Assembly (NCBI RefSeq): GCF_028550595.1
Contig: NZ_JAQQGN010000001.1
Span: 682,001 to 746,000 of the forward strand
From: Luteimonas sp. BLCC-B24
Lineage (GTDB): Bacteria > Pseudomonadota > Gammaproteobacteria > Xanthomonadales > Xanthomonadaceae
Reading direction: 5' to 3'
Length of the DNA: 64,000 bases
Made by a program: the position numbers and the translations under genes. The notes under the pieces were generated by a model. That model ran no database searches and was not told the origin of the DNA. It saw nothing but the letters and a program-made list of their open reading frames with translations. Of the stretch, positions 20,601 to 29,139 are shown in pieces. Each line of letters begins with the position of its first letter. Within the stretch, counting starts at the first letter, position 1.

Positions 20601-21621
20601 GATCGCGCCGCAACTGCTCGCCGCGGTAGCGCCCGTGCCGGCGACCGCGCAGCAGTGCGCGCACGATCGTCTGCACGAAATCGGCCAGGCGCGCCTCCGG
20701 CTGCGCGGGCACGCGCAGCGGCAGCACGTTCATGACCATCGCCGGCACGCGCGCGGACGCGCTGCCGAGCCTGCCCATGAACGGCACCCCGACCACCGCC
20801 TCGCCCTGCCCGCCGAAGCGCTGGCAATAGGCGGCGGTGAATGCGGTCAGCACGTCCGGCCAGGGCTGTTCCAGCGCCGCCGCCGCACGCGCCAGGCCGT
20901 CACGGAACGCCGTGTCGAGCGCTTCGACATGGCGCAGGCAGTCGGGAGCGGCATGGGCGAAGCCGCCGCCGAGGCCGGCCGCCGCCGGCATGCCGGTCAG
21001 CGCGTCCTGCCAGTACGCGGCATCGGCCGCGCGCCTGTCGGACCTGCGATAGCTCAGGTCTTCGGCCAGCACGCCGTCCAGCGGTGCGAAGGCCGCGCTT
21101 GCGCTCGCGTCGGCATACAGCGCACACACGCGCTCGGTCAGCAGCGCCATGCCGTAGCCGTCGGTCGCGAGGTGATGCACGCGCAGATACCAGACGTAGC
21201 GGCCGCCGCCCAGTACGTAGAGCCGCTGCAGCGCGAGGCGATCGCGCGCGGGATCCACCGGCGAGCGCCGATCGCGCGTCACCGCCGCGCGTGCGGTGGC
21301 CTCCGGCGCCGGTTCGGCGGACAGGTCGATGATCTCCAGATGCGGCACGTGCCCCGCGTCGACCCACTGGACCGGCCCGTCGGCGGTCTCGCGCATGCGC
21401 AAGGCCAGCGCCGGCGCCTCGTCGACGGCCCGGTCTGCCGCGCGCGCGAACGCCTCGACATCCAGTGCGCCCTCGATCCACAGCGCGTGCGCGGTGTTGA
21501 AGGCCGGGTTGTCCAGCGCCAGCCGCTGCGCATACCAGAGGCCGGCCTGCGCTTCGGTCAGCGGCCGGGCCGTGGCCGACGCGGGCGCACCGGTGTCGAC
21601 AGGTGACGCCGTCGGGTTCAT
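17686..21621 (-). CDS. entF: Single-module NRPS, enterobactin synthetase component F-like (C-A-PCP-TE, serine-activating)
   Basis: The 1311-residue protein has four domains: condensation (about 15-440, active motif HHLATDG at 149-155), adenylation (470-955, TSGSTGEPKG at 611-620), carrier (965-1035, phosphopantetheine Ser996 in LGGDS) and thioesterase (1055-1310, GWSVG with Ser1130). The ten specificity positions read from the adenylation domain are D656 V657 W660 H699 F723 S725 L748 V756 D757 K943. That is the L-serine code of E. coli EntF. It condenses 2,3-DHB from the aryl carrier with serine and releases or cyclises the product. Its ATG overlaps the carrier-protein stop (ATGA). Carrier activation needs a phosphopantetheinyl transferase, absent from this window. 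Confidence 0.95.
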   Translation of the reverse strand: MNPTASPVDTGAPASATARPLTEAQAGLWYAQRLALDNPAFNTAHALWIEGALDVEAFARAADRAVDEAPALALRMRETADGPVQWVDAGHVPHLEIIDLSAEPAPEATARAAVTRDRRSPVDPARDRLALQRLYVLGGGRYVWYLRVHHLATDGYGMALLTERVCALYADASASAAFAPLDGVLAEDLSYRRSDRRAADAAYWQDALTGMPAAAGLGGGFAHAAPDCLRHVEALDTAFRDGLARAAAALEQPWPDVLTAFTAAYCQRFGGQGEAVVGVPFMGRLGSASARVPAMVMNVLPLRVPAQPEARLADFVQTIVRALLRGRRHGRYRGEQLRRDLGLIGGQRRLHGPLINVQPFYRPVTLAGAQAAMEILATGPVDDITLGFRGDGARALDLEIEANPELYSEADVVAHARRLRVFLASAFDLAAQPEARLDDVPLATPAEAACTLFDFNATAHPVPDTTLVALIEASMAAMPEAPALVFEGETLTYRDLDTRTHALAQALHARGAGADTVVAVALPRSIELVVALVAVLRAGAAYLPMDLAHPVERRARILRSAQPVALLALDDDGIEWQDAMPHFAPRAWPQTAGDTALPAVAPQHAAYVIYTSGSTGEPKGVVVEHRAIVNRLEWMRTHYGVDASDRILQKTPATFDVSVWEFFLPLLAGATLVVAPPDAHRDPVAIARLIRDCGITTLHFVPSMLAAFLAAPEARGLSTRRVFVSGEALDADLRDRFHATVHAELHNLYGPTEAAVDVSFWPASADDRSRPVPIGFPVWNTRLYVLDARMRPLPPGVVGDLYLGGVQLARGYLGRDDLTAERFLDDPYLPGERIYRTGDLARWRNDGAVEFLGRSDHQVKLRGLRIELGEIEAAIVTSGLASQAAVIVREDRAGDRRLVGYLQPTTGFDAATLRTFVAAHVPDYMVPTAFVALGDWPVTANGKLDRDALPAPAFDAGAFVAPRTPTEAALAALFADALGIERVGADADFFALGGDSLLAVHLLLAIQQRFGRDPGLGAVFATPTVEGLAAALDAGEGMAPDHGLAPLIALGRGDPARDPLFVVHPAGGIAWCYRELARALTPARSVFGLQSPALDLAQPLPGSIDALSAEYADRVIETQPDGPVHLLGWSVGGILAQAMAVRLRSLGREVGVLALLDAYPAEVWRAEPEPDAAAALRALLAIAGYAPDAYPELRTRAAIVEFLRRGDSALGNLPGAVLDGVVRAVTDTNRLVRLHHHARFDGTLLHVRAGNDHADRPQLQSSLWAAHAAHVESIALPFLHAELTGRDATARIAPLLDARLATYDTLQARSR

Positions 21622-21884
21622 CCGGCGGCGGGCGTGTCGCGCTGCAGGCCCTGCACCACCTGCCACCAGCCCGCGAGCGTGGTGTGCTCGGCCAGCTGCG
21701 AGAACTCCAGCGCGATGCCGTGCTCGCCCCAGGCCATCACCAGGCCCAGCACGCGCATCGAATCGAGGCCGAGGTCCATCAGATTGTCGTGGTCGCGCAC
21801 GTCCTCGGGCGCTTCGCCGAGCAGCTTCGCGATGTCGGCGCGCATGCGCTCGAGGGTCAGCGGGCCGGTGCGGTCGGTGGTCAT
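21618..21884 (-). CDS. Stand-alone aryl carrier protein (EntB C-terminal domain equivalent)
   Basis: This 88-residue carrier protein has its phosphopantetheine serine in LGLDSMRVLG (Ser42). It corresponds to the ArCP domain that in E. coli is fused to the C-terminus of EntB. EntE would load it with 2,3-DHB and the NRPS condensation domain would accept the acyl group. It overlaps both neighbours by ATGA (21881-21884 and 21618-21621), indicating translational coupling and matched stoichiometry. In Stenotrophomonas the equivalent gene is called entB'. Confidence 0.9.
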   Translation of the reverse strand: MTTDRTGPLTLERMRADIAKLLGEAPEDVRDHDNLMDLGLDSMRVLGLVMAWGEHGIALEFSQLAEHTTLAGWWQVVQGLQRDTPAAG

Positions 21885-22516
21885 GGCAGCAGTTCCAGAA
21901 GTCGGTCGGTGGTCAGCGGCACGCCGCAGGTGCGCGCGATCCAGTGCAGCGCGAGATCGTGGTCGGCGCGCGAGAAATCGGCAACCGCGTCAGCGACGAC
22001 GAAGGTTTCGATGTCGCGCTGGAAGGCCTCGGTCGCCGTCGACAGCACGCCGATGTGCGTATAGACGCCGGTGATCAGCAGCTGGTCGCGGCCGCGCGCA
22101 CGCATCAGCGTGTCGAGGTTGCTGCGCTGGAAGGCGCTGTAGCGATGTTTGACCAGCACGTGGTCGCCGGTCGCGGGCGCCAGCGCGTCGATGATCGTTT
22201 CGTGCTCGGGCACCGCCTGCATGCCCGGCCCCCAGAGGTCGGCCTGCAGGCCGCGGTCGCGCCGGTCCTGGTTGCCGCGCTGCGCGGTGTAGAACACCGG
22301 GATGCCGCGGCTGCGGCAATGCGCGAGCAGGCGCGCGAGGTTGGCGACCGCCGGCGCCAGCGGCGCCTCGTCCTGCGCGAACGCGGCGAGGAAGTAGCGC
22401 TGCATGTCGTGCACCAGCAACGCGGCGCGCTGCGTTTCCGGCACCCAGGGTCCGCGCGCGGCCGGCAGTTCCGCAGCGGTCGGCAGCGGATACGGGGCGA
22501 TCTTCGGCAGGCCCAT
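21881..22516 (-). CDS. entB: Isochorismatase lacking the fused carrier domain
   Basis: The 211-residue enzyme hydrolyses isochorismate to 2,3-dihydro-2,3-DHB and pyruvate. It carries the catalytic aspartate in LVHDMQRYF (D37) and the lysine in VKHRYSAF (K123). GVYTHIGVL has Gly156 where amidase relatives carry a catalytic cysteine, as in genuine EntB. At 211 residues it stops where E. coli EntB (285 residues) continues into its carrier domain, which here is the next gene. The start codon overlaps the entE stop by one base. Confidence 0.93.
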   Translation of the reverse strand: MGLPKIAPYPLPTAAELPAARGPWVPETQRAALLVHDMQRYFLAAFAQDEAPLAPAVANLARLLAHCRSRGIPVFYTAQRGNQDRRDRGLQADLWGPGMQAVPEHETIIDALAPATGDHVLVKHRYSAFQRSNLDTLMRARGRDQLLITGVYTHIGVLSTATEAFQRDIETFVVADAVADFSRADHDLALHWIARTCGVPLTTDRLLELLP

Positions 22517-24168
22517 CAGCCGGCGTCCTTCTGGTCTTCGAGGAAGCGCGCGCGCAGCTGCGCACGCAGTTCGCGCCGGCTGATCTTGCCCACCGCCGTG
22601 GTGCCGAAGGCGTCGACGAACACGATCTGGTCGGGCACCTTGAACGCGGCCAGCCCCCGCCCGCGCACCCAGGCCTTGAGTTCGGCCGGGCGCGGCGTCT
22701 CGTCGCCGGGAATCACGAACGCGCAGCTGCGCTCGCCGAGGAAGTCGTCGGGAATCGACACCACCGCCGCATCGAACACCTGCGGATGCGCGAGCAGATG
22801 GTCCTCGATCTCCTCGGCCGAGATCTTCTCGCCGGCGCGGTTGATGTGGTCGGTCGCCCGGCCCTGCACGATCAGATGCCCGCTGGGCAGGCGCTGGACC
22901 ATGTCGCCGGTGCGGTAGAAGCCGTCGTCGGTGAACGACCGCGCATTCGCGGCGGCGTCGTTGTGGTAGGCGCGGATCGTGTACGGGCCGCGCGTCAGCA
23001 GATGGCCGACCTCGCCGTCGGTGACCGGCACGCCATGGTCGTCGACGACCAGCACTTCATCGTCGTCGCTGATCGGCCGGCCCTGGGTGGTCAGCACGAG
23101 CTCGTCGGGATCATCGAGGCGGGTGTAGTTCACCAGCCCCTCGGCCATGCCGAAGACCTGCTGCAGCCTGCAGCCGAGGCTCGCGACGACACGACGCGCG
23201 GCTTCGGGCACCAGCTTGGCGCCGCCGACCTGCAGCACCTGCAGGCTCGACAGATCGTGCGCGGTCTTGCCTGCGGCATCGGCCCACAGCAGCGCGAGCG
23301 GCGGCACCAGGCCGACGCAGGTCACGCGCTCGGCGGCGATCAGCGGGAACGCGACATCGGGGCCCGGCCCCGGACTCAGCACCACGCGCGCGCCGGCATA
23401 CAGCGCACCGAAGAACCCCGGCGAACTCATCGGGAAATTGTGCGCGGCCGGCAGCGCGACCATGTAGACGCTGTTCGCGTCGATGCCGCACAGCGCGTTG
23501 CTGGCGCGGAAGCTGTAGATGTAATCGTCGTGCGTACGCGGGATCAGCTTCGACAGGCCGGTGCTGCCGCCGGAGATCTGCAGGAACGCGACCGCCTGCG
23601 GATCGGGATCGCCCGGCAACGCCGTGCGCGGCCCATCGAGCGACGCCACGGCGGCGAATTCCGCCGGCGCGCCGACCACGAACACGCGCCGCACCGCCGG
23701 CACCTCGGCCTGCAGGTCGCGGGCGAGCGCGCGGTAATCGAAGGCATCAAAGCGCTCCGCGCAGACGTAGGCGGCGGCCTCGGCCTTGCGCGCGAAATGG
23801 GCGACCTCGGTCAGCCGGTGCGCGGGCAATGCATACACCGGCACCAGCTGCGCACGGAACAGGGCACAGACCACGGCGATGAATTCGGGAATGTTGCCCA
23901 GCTGCACGACCACGCGATCACCGGGCACCAACCCCTGCGCGAGCAGGCCGGCGGCGATGCGCTCGGCCTCGGCCCACAGCTGCGCATAGGTCCAGCGCGC
24001 ACCGCCGCCGACCACGGCCACTACCTCCGCGCACCGCGTTGCGCGCTCGCGCAGAAAGCCCGGAAACGTCTCGCCCCGCCAGTGCCCGGCCGCGCGGTAG
24101 CGCGCGACGAACGCATCGGGCCAGGTCTGGCGCAGCGGCAAACGCTGCGGCGTGGGGGGCTTGCTCAT
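22516..24168 (-). CDS. entE: 2,3-dihydroxybenzoate-AMP ligase
   Basis: The 550-residue adenylating enzyme activates 2,3-DHB with ATP and transfers it to the aryl carrier protein. The phosphate-binding loop is [15 protein letters not shown], typical of DHB ligases. [18 protein letters not shown] and the C-terminal catalytic lysine in [11 protein letters not shown] are present. GAGG lies before the ATG. It begins 29 bp after entC and is followed with a one-base stop/start overlap by the isochorismatase gene. Confidence 0.95.
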   Translation of the reverse strand: MSKPPTPQRLPLRQTWPDAFVARYRAAGHWRGETFPGFLRERATRCAEVVAVVGGGARWTYAQLWAEAERIAAGLLAQGLVPGDRVVVQLGNIPEFIAVVCALFRAQLVPVYALPAHRLTEVAHFARKAEAAAYVCAERFDAFDYRALARDLQAEVPAVRRVFVVGAPAEFAAVASLDGPRTALPGDPDPQAVAFLQISGGSTGLSKLIPRTHDDYIYSFRASNALCGIDANSVYMVALPAAHNFPMSSPGFFGALYAGARVVLSPGPGPDVAFPLIAAERVTCVGLVPPLALLWADAAGKTAHDLSSLQVLQVGGAKLVPEAARRVVASLGCRLQQVFGMAEGLVNYTRLDDPDELVLTTQGRPISDDDEVLVVDDHGVPVTDGEVGHLLTRGPYTIRAYHNDAAANARSFTDDGFYRTGDMVQRLPSGHLIVQGRATDHINRAGEKISAEEIEDHLLAHPQVFDAAVVSIPDDFLGERSCAFVIPGDETPRPAELKAWVRGRGLAAFKVPDQIVFVDAFGTTAVGKISRRELRAQLRARFLEDQKDAG

Positions 24169-24197
24169 CCGGTCCTCGGTGATACGTGCACGGCGGG

Positions 24198-25376
24198 TCA
24201 GGCAGCGCGGGCCTCGTCGATGCCCAGTGCATCGAGCAGTGCCCGGAACTTCGCGGCGGTCTCGTCGACCTCCAGCGCCGGCTGCGAGCCGGACACGATA
24301 CCGGCCCCGGCGAACAGGCGCATCGTGCGCCCCTGCACATGCGCGCAGCGGATCGAGACATACCAGTCGCCGTCGCCCTGCGCATCGCACCAGCCGACCG
24401 CGCCGGCATAGAAGCCGCGATCCACCGGCTCCAGCGCGCGGATCATCTCCAGCGCCTGCGGACGCGGGGTGCCGCAGACCGCGGGCGTGGGATGCAGCAG
24501 GCCGGCCAGCGTGGCCGCCGAGACATCCGCGTTCCTCAGCGTGCCGGTGATGCGGGTGCCGAGGTGCCACATCGTCGCCGTGGCATGCAGCGACGGCCGC
24601 GGGGGCACCTGCAGCGCGCTGCACAGCGGCGCCAGGGCTTCGACGATGGCGTCCACCACGTGACGATGCTCGTCGTGATCCTTGACCGATTCCATCAGCG
24701 CCTCGGCGGCGCGGCGATCGGCGTCCGGATCGGCCAGGCGTCGCGCCGAGCCGGCCAGCGGATGCGAAACGATCGCGCGGCCGCGCCGCGACACCAGCAG
24801 TTCGGGCGTCGCGCCCACCAGCCAGCCCGCCGCGCCACCGGCGCTCGCCGGCACCGGCGTGACGTAGGTGGTGACGCTGCGATCGGCGCCGAGGCGTGCA
24901 GCCAGCGCGCGCGGATCGATCGCGACCGGCGCGTCCACGCGCAGGCTGCGCGCGAGGACGACCTTGCGCAGCACTTCGGCGCCCGGCGCGGCACCGGTGT
25001 CGAGCCGCTCGATGCAGCGCGCGACCGCGTCCGCATAGGCCGCGGCCGAGGGCATCTCGACGGCGTGCCCGCCCAGGGCCATGACCGCCGGCACCGGCGC
25101 GGACGTCGGCGTGCTGACCTGCGCCGGCTGGAACAACGCGTCCTCGTGCGCAGGATCGAACGGCAGCGCGCCGACCAGCAAGGCCGGGCCATCGGTGCGT
25201 CCGGCGAAGAAGTCCGCGACCCGTGCGCCCAGCGTCGCCGCCGGGCCCGCCGGCAGACGCTGCTGCACGCCGTCAGTCTCGATCCGGCGCAGCGGCGCGT
25301 CGAGGCGGAACAGGCTGGTCGCCGGCGCGCGTGCCGGATCCGCGACCCCGGTCAGGCTCTGCAGGGCGGCGCTCAT
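24198..25376 (-). CDS. entC: Isochorismate synthase
   Basis: The 392-residue protein (E. coli EntC 391) converts chorismate to isochorismate, the committed step of DHB synthesis. It contains the chorismate-binding family segments [48 protein letters not shown] and [24 protein letters not shown] supplies C-terminal acidic Mg2+-binding residues. The ATG overlaps the upstream exporter stop (ATGA), so the frame start is well fixed. Confidence 0.95.
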   Translation of the reverse strand: MSAALQSLTGVADPARAPATSLFRLDAPLRRIETDGVQQRLPAGPAATLGARVADFFAGRTDGPALLVGALPFDPAHEDALFQPAQVSTPTSAPVPAVMALGGHAVEMPSAAAYADAVARCIERLDTGAAPGAEVLRKVVLARSLRVDAPVAIDPRALAARLGADRSVTTYVTPVPASAGGAAGWLVGATPELLVSRRGRAIVSHPLAGSARRLADPDADRRAAEALMESVKDHDEHRHVVDAIVEALAPLCSALQVPPRPSLHATATMWHLGTRITGTLRNADVSAATLAGLLHPTPAVCGTPRPQALEMIRALEPVDRGFYAGAVGWCDAQGDGDWYVSIRCAHVQGRTMRLFAGAGIVSGSQPALEVDETAAKFRALLDALGIDEARAA

Positions 25377-26611
25377 GCCCGGCGTCCTCCGCCGTGGACC
25401 GCCGCCGTCAACGCCAGGATCACCAGCACCGCGCCGACCAGCAGGTAGGGCGCGCTCGGCGACATCCGGTACAGCAGCGTGCCCAGCAGCGGCCCGGCCA
25501 CCATGCCCATGCCCTGCACCGACGCCACCGTGCCCGCCGCCGCGCCCTGCTCGTGCGCCTCGACCGAATCGGCCGCCAGCGCCTGGAAGGACGGAAACAC
25601 GAAGCCCATGCCGAAGGCCGCGACGCCGTACGCGGCGAGCAGTTGCCACTGGGCATCGACGGCGACCGCCGAGGCGAAGCCCGCGGCCGACACCATGGCG
25701 CCGACCGCGATCCAACGCGCCGGCGGCACCGATCTCAGCCGCATCACCAAGGCCTGGGCCAGCATCAGCCCGACGCCGACCGCGGTCAGCGCCAGGCCGG
25801 CCACACGGGCGCCGTCGGCAGGCGAGAGCTGCAGCCGGTCGATCGCGAAGAAGCCCACGGCCACCTGGGCGATCGTCACCGACACCATGCCCGCGAACAC
25901 CGCGAACAGCGGCAGGCGCAGCCGCGGATCGGCAAAGCGCATCACCGGCGCGGGCCCCGGCCTCGACGCGTGGGCGGGCGGCGTGTCGGGCAACCGCCAC
26001 CACAGCACCGCCAACGCGAGCAGCGGCAGCAAGGCCGCGACGTAGAGCGCCCAGGCGATGCCGTGGAACGCGATCCAGCCCGCGGCCGCCGGTCCCACCA
26101 CCATGCCCACCGCGTTGGCGGTACCGAGCTTGGCCATCGCCGCACCGCGCCGACCGGGCGCGACCTCGTCGGCGACGCAGGCCGCGGCAGTCGACGGCAC
26201 TGCGGCGTAGAACAGGCCGATCAAGGCCCGCGTGACCACCAGCGCGGCCACCGACAACCAGAGCGCCGGCGGCGCACGCAAAGCGGCACCGACGAACAGC
26301 GCCATCGCGATATAGACCAGCGCGTAGCCCGCGAGCGCGACCAGCAACACACGGCGCCGGCCAAGGCGATCGCTGAGGCGTCCCCAGCGGCGCGCCGACA
26401 GCATCCACAGCACACCGGCCGCAGTGACCGACAGTCCGGCGTGCCACTCGGCCAGGCCCAGCAGGCGCACCACAGGACCCACCACGGCGACGAACGCCAT
26501 CATCGCCATCGTGCCGACGAACGCGGTGAGCACCAGCGCCGGCAGCGCCGAGGCCGACGGGTGCGCGGTGGTCGCGGCAGGCAGCGATGTCGGGGGGATC
26601 GACGGGGGCAA
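25373..26611 (-). CDS. entS: MFS exporter, probable catecholate siderophore exporter (EntS-like)
   Basis: A 412-residue, 12-helix major facilitator protein with the RLGRRR loop-2/3 motif; E. coli EntS has 416 residues. As first gene of the siderophore operon and translationally coupled to entC, it most likely exports the product; similarity to other drug/siderophore MFS pumps does not prove substrate. No ATG lies near the expected start. TTG at 26611 is chosen because GAGG sits seven bases upstream and it leaves a short cytoplasmic N-terminus. The frame stays open to an ATG at 26707, but that codon falls within a Fur box and its extra 32 residues are proline-rich. Confidence 0.82.
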   Translation of the reverse strand: MPPSIPPTSLPAATTAHPSASALPALVLTAFVGTMAMMAFVAVVGPVVRLLGLAEWHAGLSVTAAGVLWMLSARRWGRLSDRLGRRRVLLVALAGYALVYIAMALFVGAALRAPPALWLSVAALVVTRALIGLFYAAVPSTAAACVADEVAPGRRGAAMAKLGTANAVGMVVGPAAAGWIAFHGIAWALYVAALLPLLALAVLWWRLPDTPPAHASRPGPAPVMRFADPRLRLPLFAVFAGMVSVTIAQVAVGFFAIDRLQLSPADGARVAGLALTAVGVGLMLAQALVMRLRSVPPARWIAVGAMVSAAGFASAVAVDAQWQLLAAYGVAAFGMGFVFPSFQALAADSVEAHEQGAAAGTVASVQGMGMVAGPLLGTLLYRMSPSAPYLLVGAVLVILALTAAVHGGGRRA

Positions 26612-26689
26612 CGCCGGGCCTCGGAGTCGTGGGCGGGGGCGGTCCGGGTGCGATGCGGGGCGGCCGCGCTGTCCGGACGGGACGACGTG

Positions 26690-26708
26690 AATGATAACAG
26701 GTCTCATT
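26690..26708. promoter_or_regulatory. Fur box upstream of the ent operon
   Basis: AATGATAACAGGTCTCATT matches the Fur consensus AATGATAATAATTATCATT at 15 of 19 positions. TATCAT on the minus strand (26691-26696) could serve as the -10 of the entS promoter, so Fur-Fe2+ would block it. The -35 is poor. The leader to the TTG start at 26611 would be about 70 bases. Confidence 0.75.
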
Positions 26709-26756
26709 TGTGAACGCCGCGCCACGACTCGTCCCCACACGACCAGGCTGCGGCGA

Positions 26757-26786
26757 TTTGAGAACAATTCGCATTCACCGTAGACT
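26757..26786 (+). promoter_or_regulatory. Fur-controlled promoter of the siderophore receptor gene
   Basis: A good sigma-70 promoter reads TTGAGA (26758-26763), a 17-bp spacer and TAGACT (26781-26786). A Fur box, TTTGAGAACAATTCGCATT (26757-26775), covers the -35 and most of the spacer, matching the consensus at 13 of 19 positions. Together with the box at 26690 this gives iron-repressed divergent transcription of receptor and biosynthesis genes. Confidence 0.75.
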
Positions 26787-26862
26787 GGGCGTCTGCTCCG
26801 TCTGCCGACGGGCCCTCCCCCACGTCTCCGCCGCCGCCCGAGACCGCCCGCCTCGGACCTCC

Positions 26863-29124
26863 ATGCGTATCGATCGTCGCCCCGCGCCCGCCCCGCTCGC
26901 CACCATCATCGCGGCCCTGCTGTGCCTGCCCGGCCCCGCCGCCGCCGACCCCCGGGATCCGGCCACCGACCTCGACACCGTCCGCGTCACCGCCGAAGCC
27001 ATCGCGCGTCAGGCGCTGGGCACCTCGGTGATCACGGTGGACGACATCGAGCGCCGGCCACCAGCGAACGACCTGTCCGAGCTGATCCGCACCATGCCCG
27101 GAGTCAACCTCACCGGGAACAGCGCCTCCGGCCAGTACGGCAACCACCGCCAGATCGACCTGCGCGGCATGGGTCCGGAAAACACGCTGATCCTGATCGA
27201 CGGCAGGCCGGTCGGCTCGCGCGATTCGATCCGCATGGGCCGCAGCGGCGAGCGCAACACGCGCGGCGACACCAACTGGGTGCCGGCCGAGGCGGTCGAG
27301 CGCATCGAGGTCCTGCGCGGCCCCGCCGCCGCGCGCTACGGCTCCGGCGCCTCGGGCGGCGTGGTCAACATCATCACCAAGCGCCCCACGGGTGATCTGA
27401 CCGGCGCGCTGGGCCTCTACGGCCAGGTGCCGCAGCACGGCGACGAAGGCGGCAGCCAGCGTGTGGGCGCGACCCTGAGCGGACCGCTGACCGATGCGCT
27501 GTCGTTCCGCCTCTACGGCAACCTCAACAAGACCGATGCCGATGCACTGGACCTCAACGCGGATTTCGCGTCGGGCGTCACCCCGCCGGCCGGGCGCGAG
27601 GGCGTGCGAAACCGGGACGTCAACGCCCTGCTGCGCTGGGACATCGATGCCGGTCATGTCGTCGAAGTCGAGGCCGGCATCAGCCGCCAGGGCAACATCT
27701 ACGCCGGGGATCGCGCGGTCAGCACCGACGGCACGCCGTTGCTGACCGCGCTGGCCGATGCCGGCGCCGAGACCAACCGCATGGTCCGCACCAGTGGCGC
27801 CATCACCCATCGCGGCGTCTGGGGCGATGCGACCTCGCGCCTGACCCTCGCCGCCGAGGGCACCAACAACACGCGCCTCGCCGAGGGTCTGGCCGGCGGA
27901 CCGGAAGGCAGCATCGGCGCGGCGGACACCTGGACCACCGCGCGCCTGCGCAATGCCGCGATCGACGGCGAGGTCAGCCTGCCGACGACGTTCGGCGCCG
28001 CCGGACACGTGTGGACGGTGGGCTTCGAACACCGCGACAGTGAACTCGACGATCCGTATTCGGTGTCGCAATCGGACGGCGCCGGCGGCGGCATTCCGGG
28101 GCTCGATCCCGACCGCGGCGGCGGCCGCGCCGAGGCCCGTACCACGGCGGTGTTCGTCGAGGACAACATCTATCTGGGCGAGCGCTGGATCCTCACCCCC
28201 GGTCTGCGTGTCGACCATCACAGCCAGTTCGGCACCCACACCGGGCCCAGCCTCAACGTGCAGCTGGCCCTGGGCGGGAATCTGCGGCTCAAGGGCGGCG
28301 TGGCGCGTGCGTTCAAGGCGCCCAATCTCTACCAGTCCAATACCAACTATCTGTATTACACGCGCGGCAACGGCTGCCCCGATACCTTCCCGAGCCTCGG
28401 CTCGGGCTGCTACGTCCAGGGCAATGCGGAGCTCGAGGCCGAGACCAGCCTCAACAAGGAAATCGGCATCGAATGGGCACCGGCCAGCGGCCACCAGGCC
28501 TCGCTGACCTATTTCCACAACGCCTATGCGGACAAGATCGTCGCCGGCTTCGTGCCGGTGGGCACCACGCCCGGTACGCCGACCGCGGGCCCGGCGCGGA
28601 TCTTCCAGTGGGAGAACGCGCCCGACGCCGTGGTCCAGGGCCTGGAAGGCAATCTCGTCGTGCCGCTGCTCGGCGATCGTGGCGACGTGCTGTCGTGGTC
28701 GAACAACATCACCTACATGATCGAAAACGAGAATCGCGCGACGCGCCAGCCGCTGTCGGTGATTCCCGAATACACCGTCAACACCACGCTCGACTGGCAG
28801 GCCACGCGCGCGCTTGCGCTGCTGCTGACCGGCACGTTCTACGGCCGCCAGGTGCCGGCCAGTGCCGACATCAACAACGACGACCGCTGCGCGGGCGTGA
28901 CCGACCCTGTCGCCTGCCAGACGCTGCGCGCCACGCGCGAGCCCTACGCGGTGTGGGGCCTGGGCCTGCGCTGCCGCATCACGCCGACCATCCGCCTGGG
29001 CGGCGGCGTCGACAATCTGTTCGACAAACGCCTGTTCCGCGAATCCAGCAGCAGCGGCGCCGGCGCGGCGACCTACAACGAGCCCGGCCGCGCCTACTAC
29101 GTCAGCATGACCCTGGGCTTCTGA
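26863..29124 (+). CDS. TonB-dependent ferric catecholate siderophore receptor (FepA/PfeA-like)
   Basis: The 753-residue outer membrane protein (E. coli FepA 746) has a signal peptide ending AAA near residue 27 and a TonB-box-like DTVRVTA. The plug domain (about 45-190) contains LIRTMPGVNLTGNS, NTLILIDGRPVGS, GDTNWVPAEAVERIEVLRGP and ASGGVVNIITKRP. The GERNTRGDTNWVP segment is characteristic of the FepA/PfeA/IroN branch. The 22-strand barrel ends in aromatic YYVSMTLGF. The ATG at 26863 yields the signal peptide; an in-frame start at 26710 lies upstream of the promoter. It imports ferric enterobactin-type siderophores, fitting the adjacent biosynthesis operon. Confidence 0.93.
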   Translation: MRIDRRPAPAPLATIIAALLCLPGPAAADPRDPATDLDTVRVTAEAIARQALGTSVITVDDIERRPPANDLSELIRTMPGVNLTGNSASGQYGNHRQIDLRGMGPENTLILIDGRPVGSRDSIRMGRSGERNTRGDTNWVPAEAVERIEVLRGPAAARYGSGASGGVVNIITKRPTGDLTGALGLYGQVPQHGDEGGSQRVGATLSGPLTDALSFRLYGNLNKTDADALDLNADFASGVTPPAGREGVRNRDVNALLRWDIDAGHVVEVEAGISRQGNIYAGDRAVSTDGTPLLTALADAGAETNRMVRTSGAITHRGVWGDATSRLTLAAEGTNNTRLAEGLAGGPEGSIGAADTWTTARLRNAAIDGEVSLPTTFGAAGHVWTVGFEHRDSELDDPYSVSQSDGAGGGIPGLDPDRGGGRAEARTTAVFVEDNIYLGERWILTPGLRVDHHSQFGTHTGPSLNVQLALGGNLRLKGGVARAFKAPNLYQSNTNYLYYTRGNGCPDTFPSLGSGCYVQGNAELEAETSLNKEIGIEWAPASGHQASLTYFHNAYADKIVAGFVPVGTTPGTPTAGPARIFQWENAPDAVVQGLEGNLVVPLLGDRGDVLSWSNNITYMIENENRATRQPLSVIPEYTVNTTLDWQATRALALLLTGTFYGRQVPASADINNDDRCAGVTDPVACQTLRATREPYAVWGLGLRCRITPTIRLGGGVDNLFDKRLFRESSSSGAGAATYNEPGRAYYVSMTLGF

Positions 29125-29139
29125 CCGATACTCCGACGC

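Noticed and set aside
17605..21606. A 1333-codon open frame opposite the NRPS gene
   Set aside because: It lacks any recognisable domain, whereas the minus strand encodes a complete C-A-PCP-TE module.
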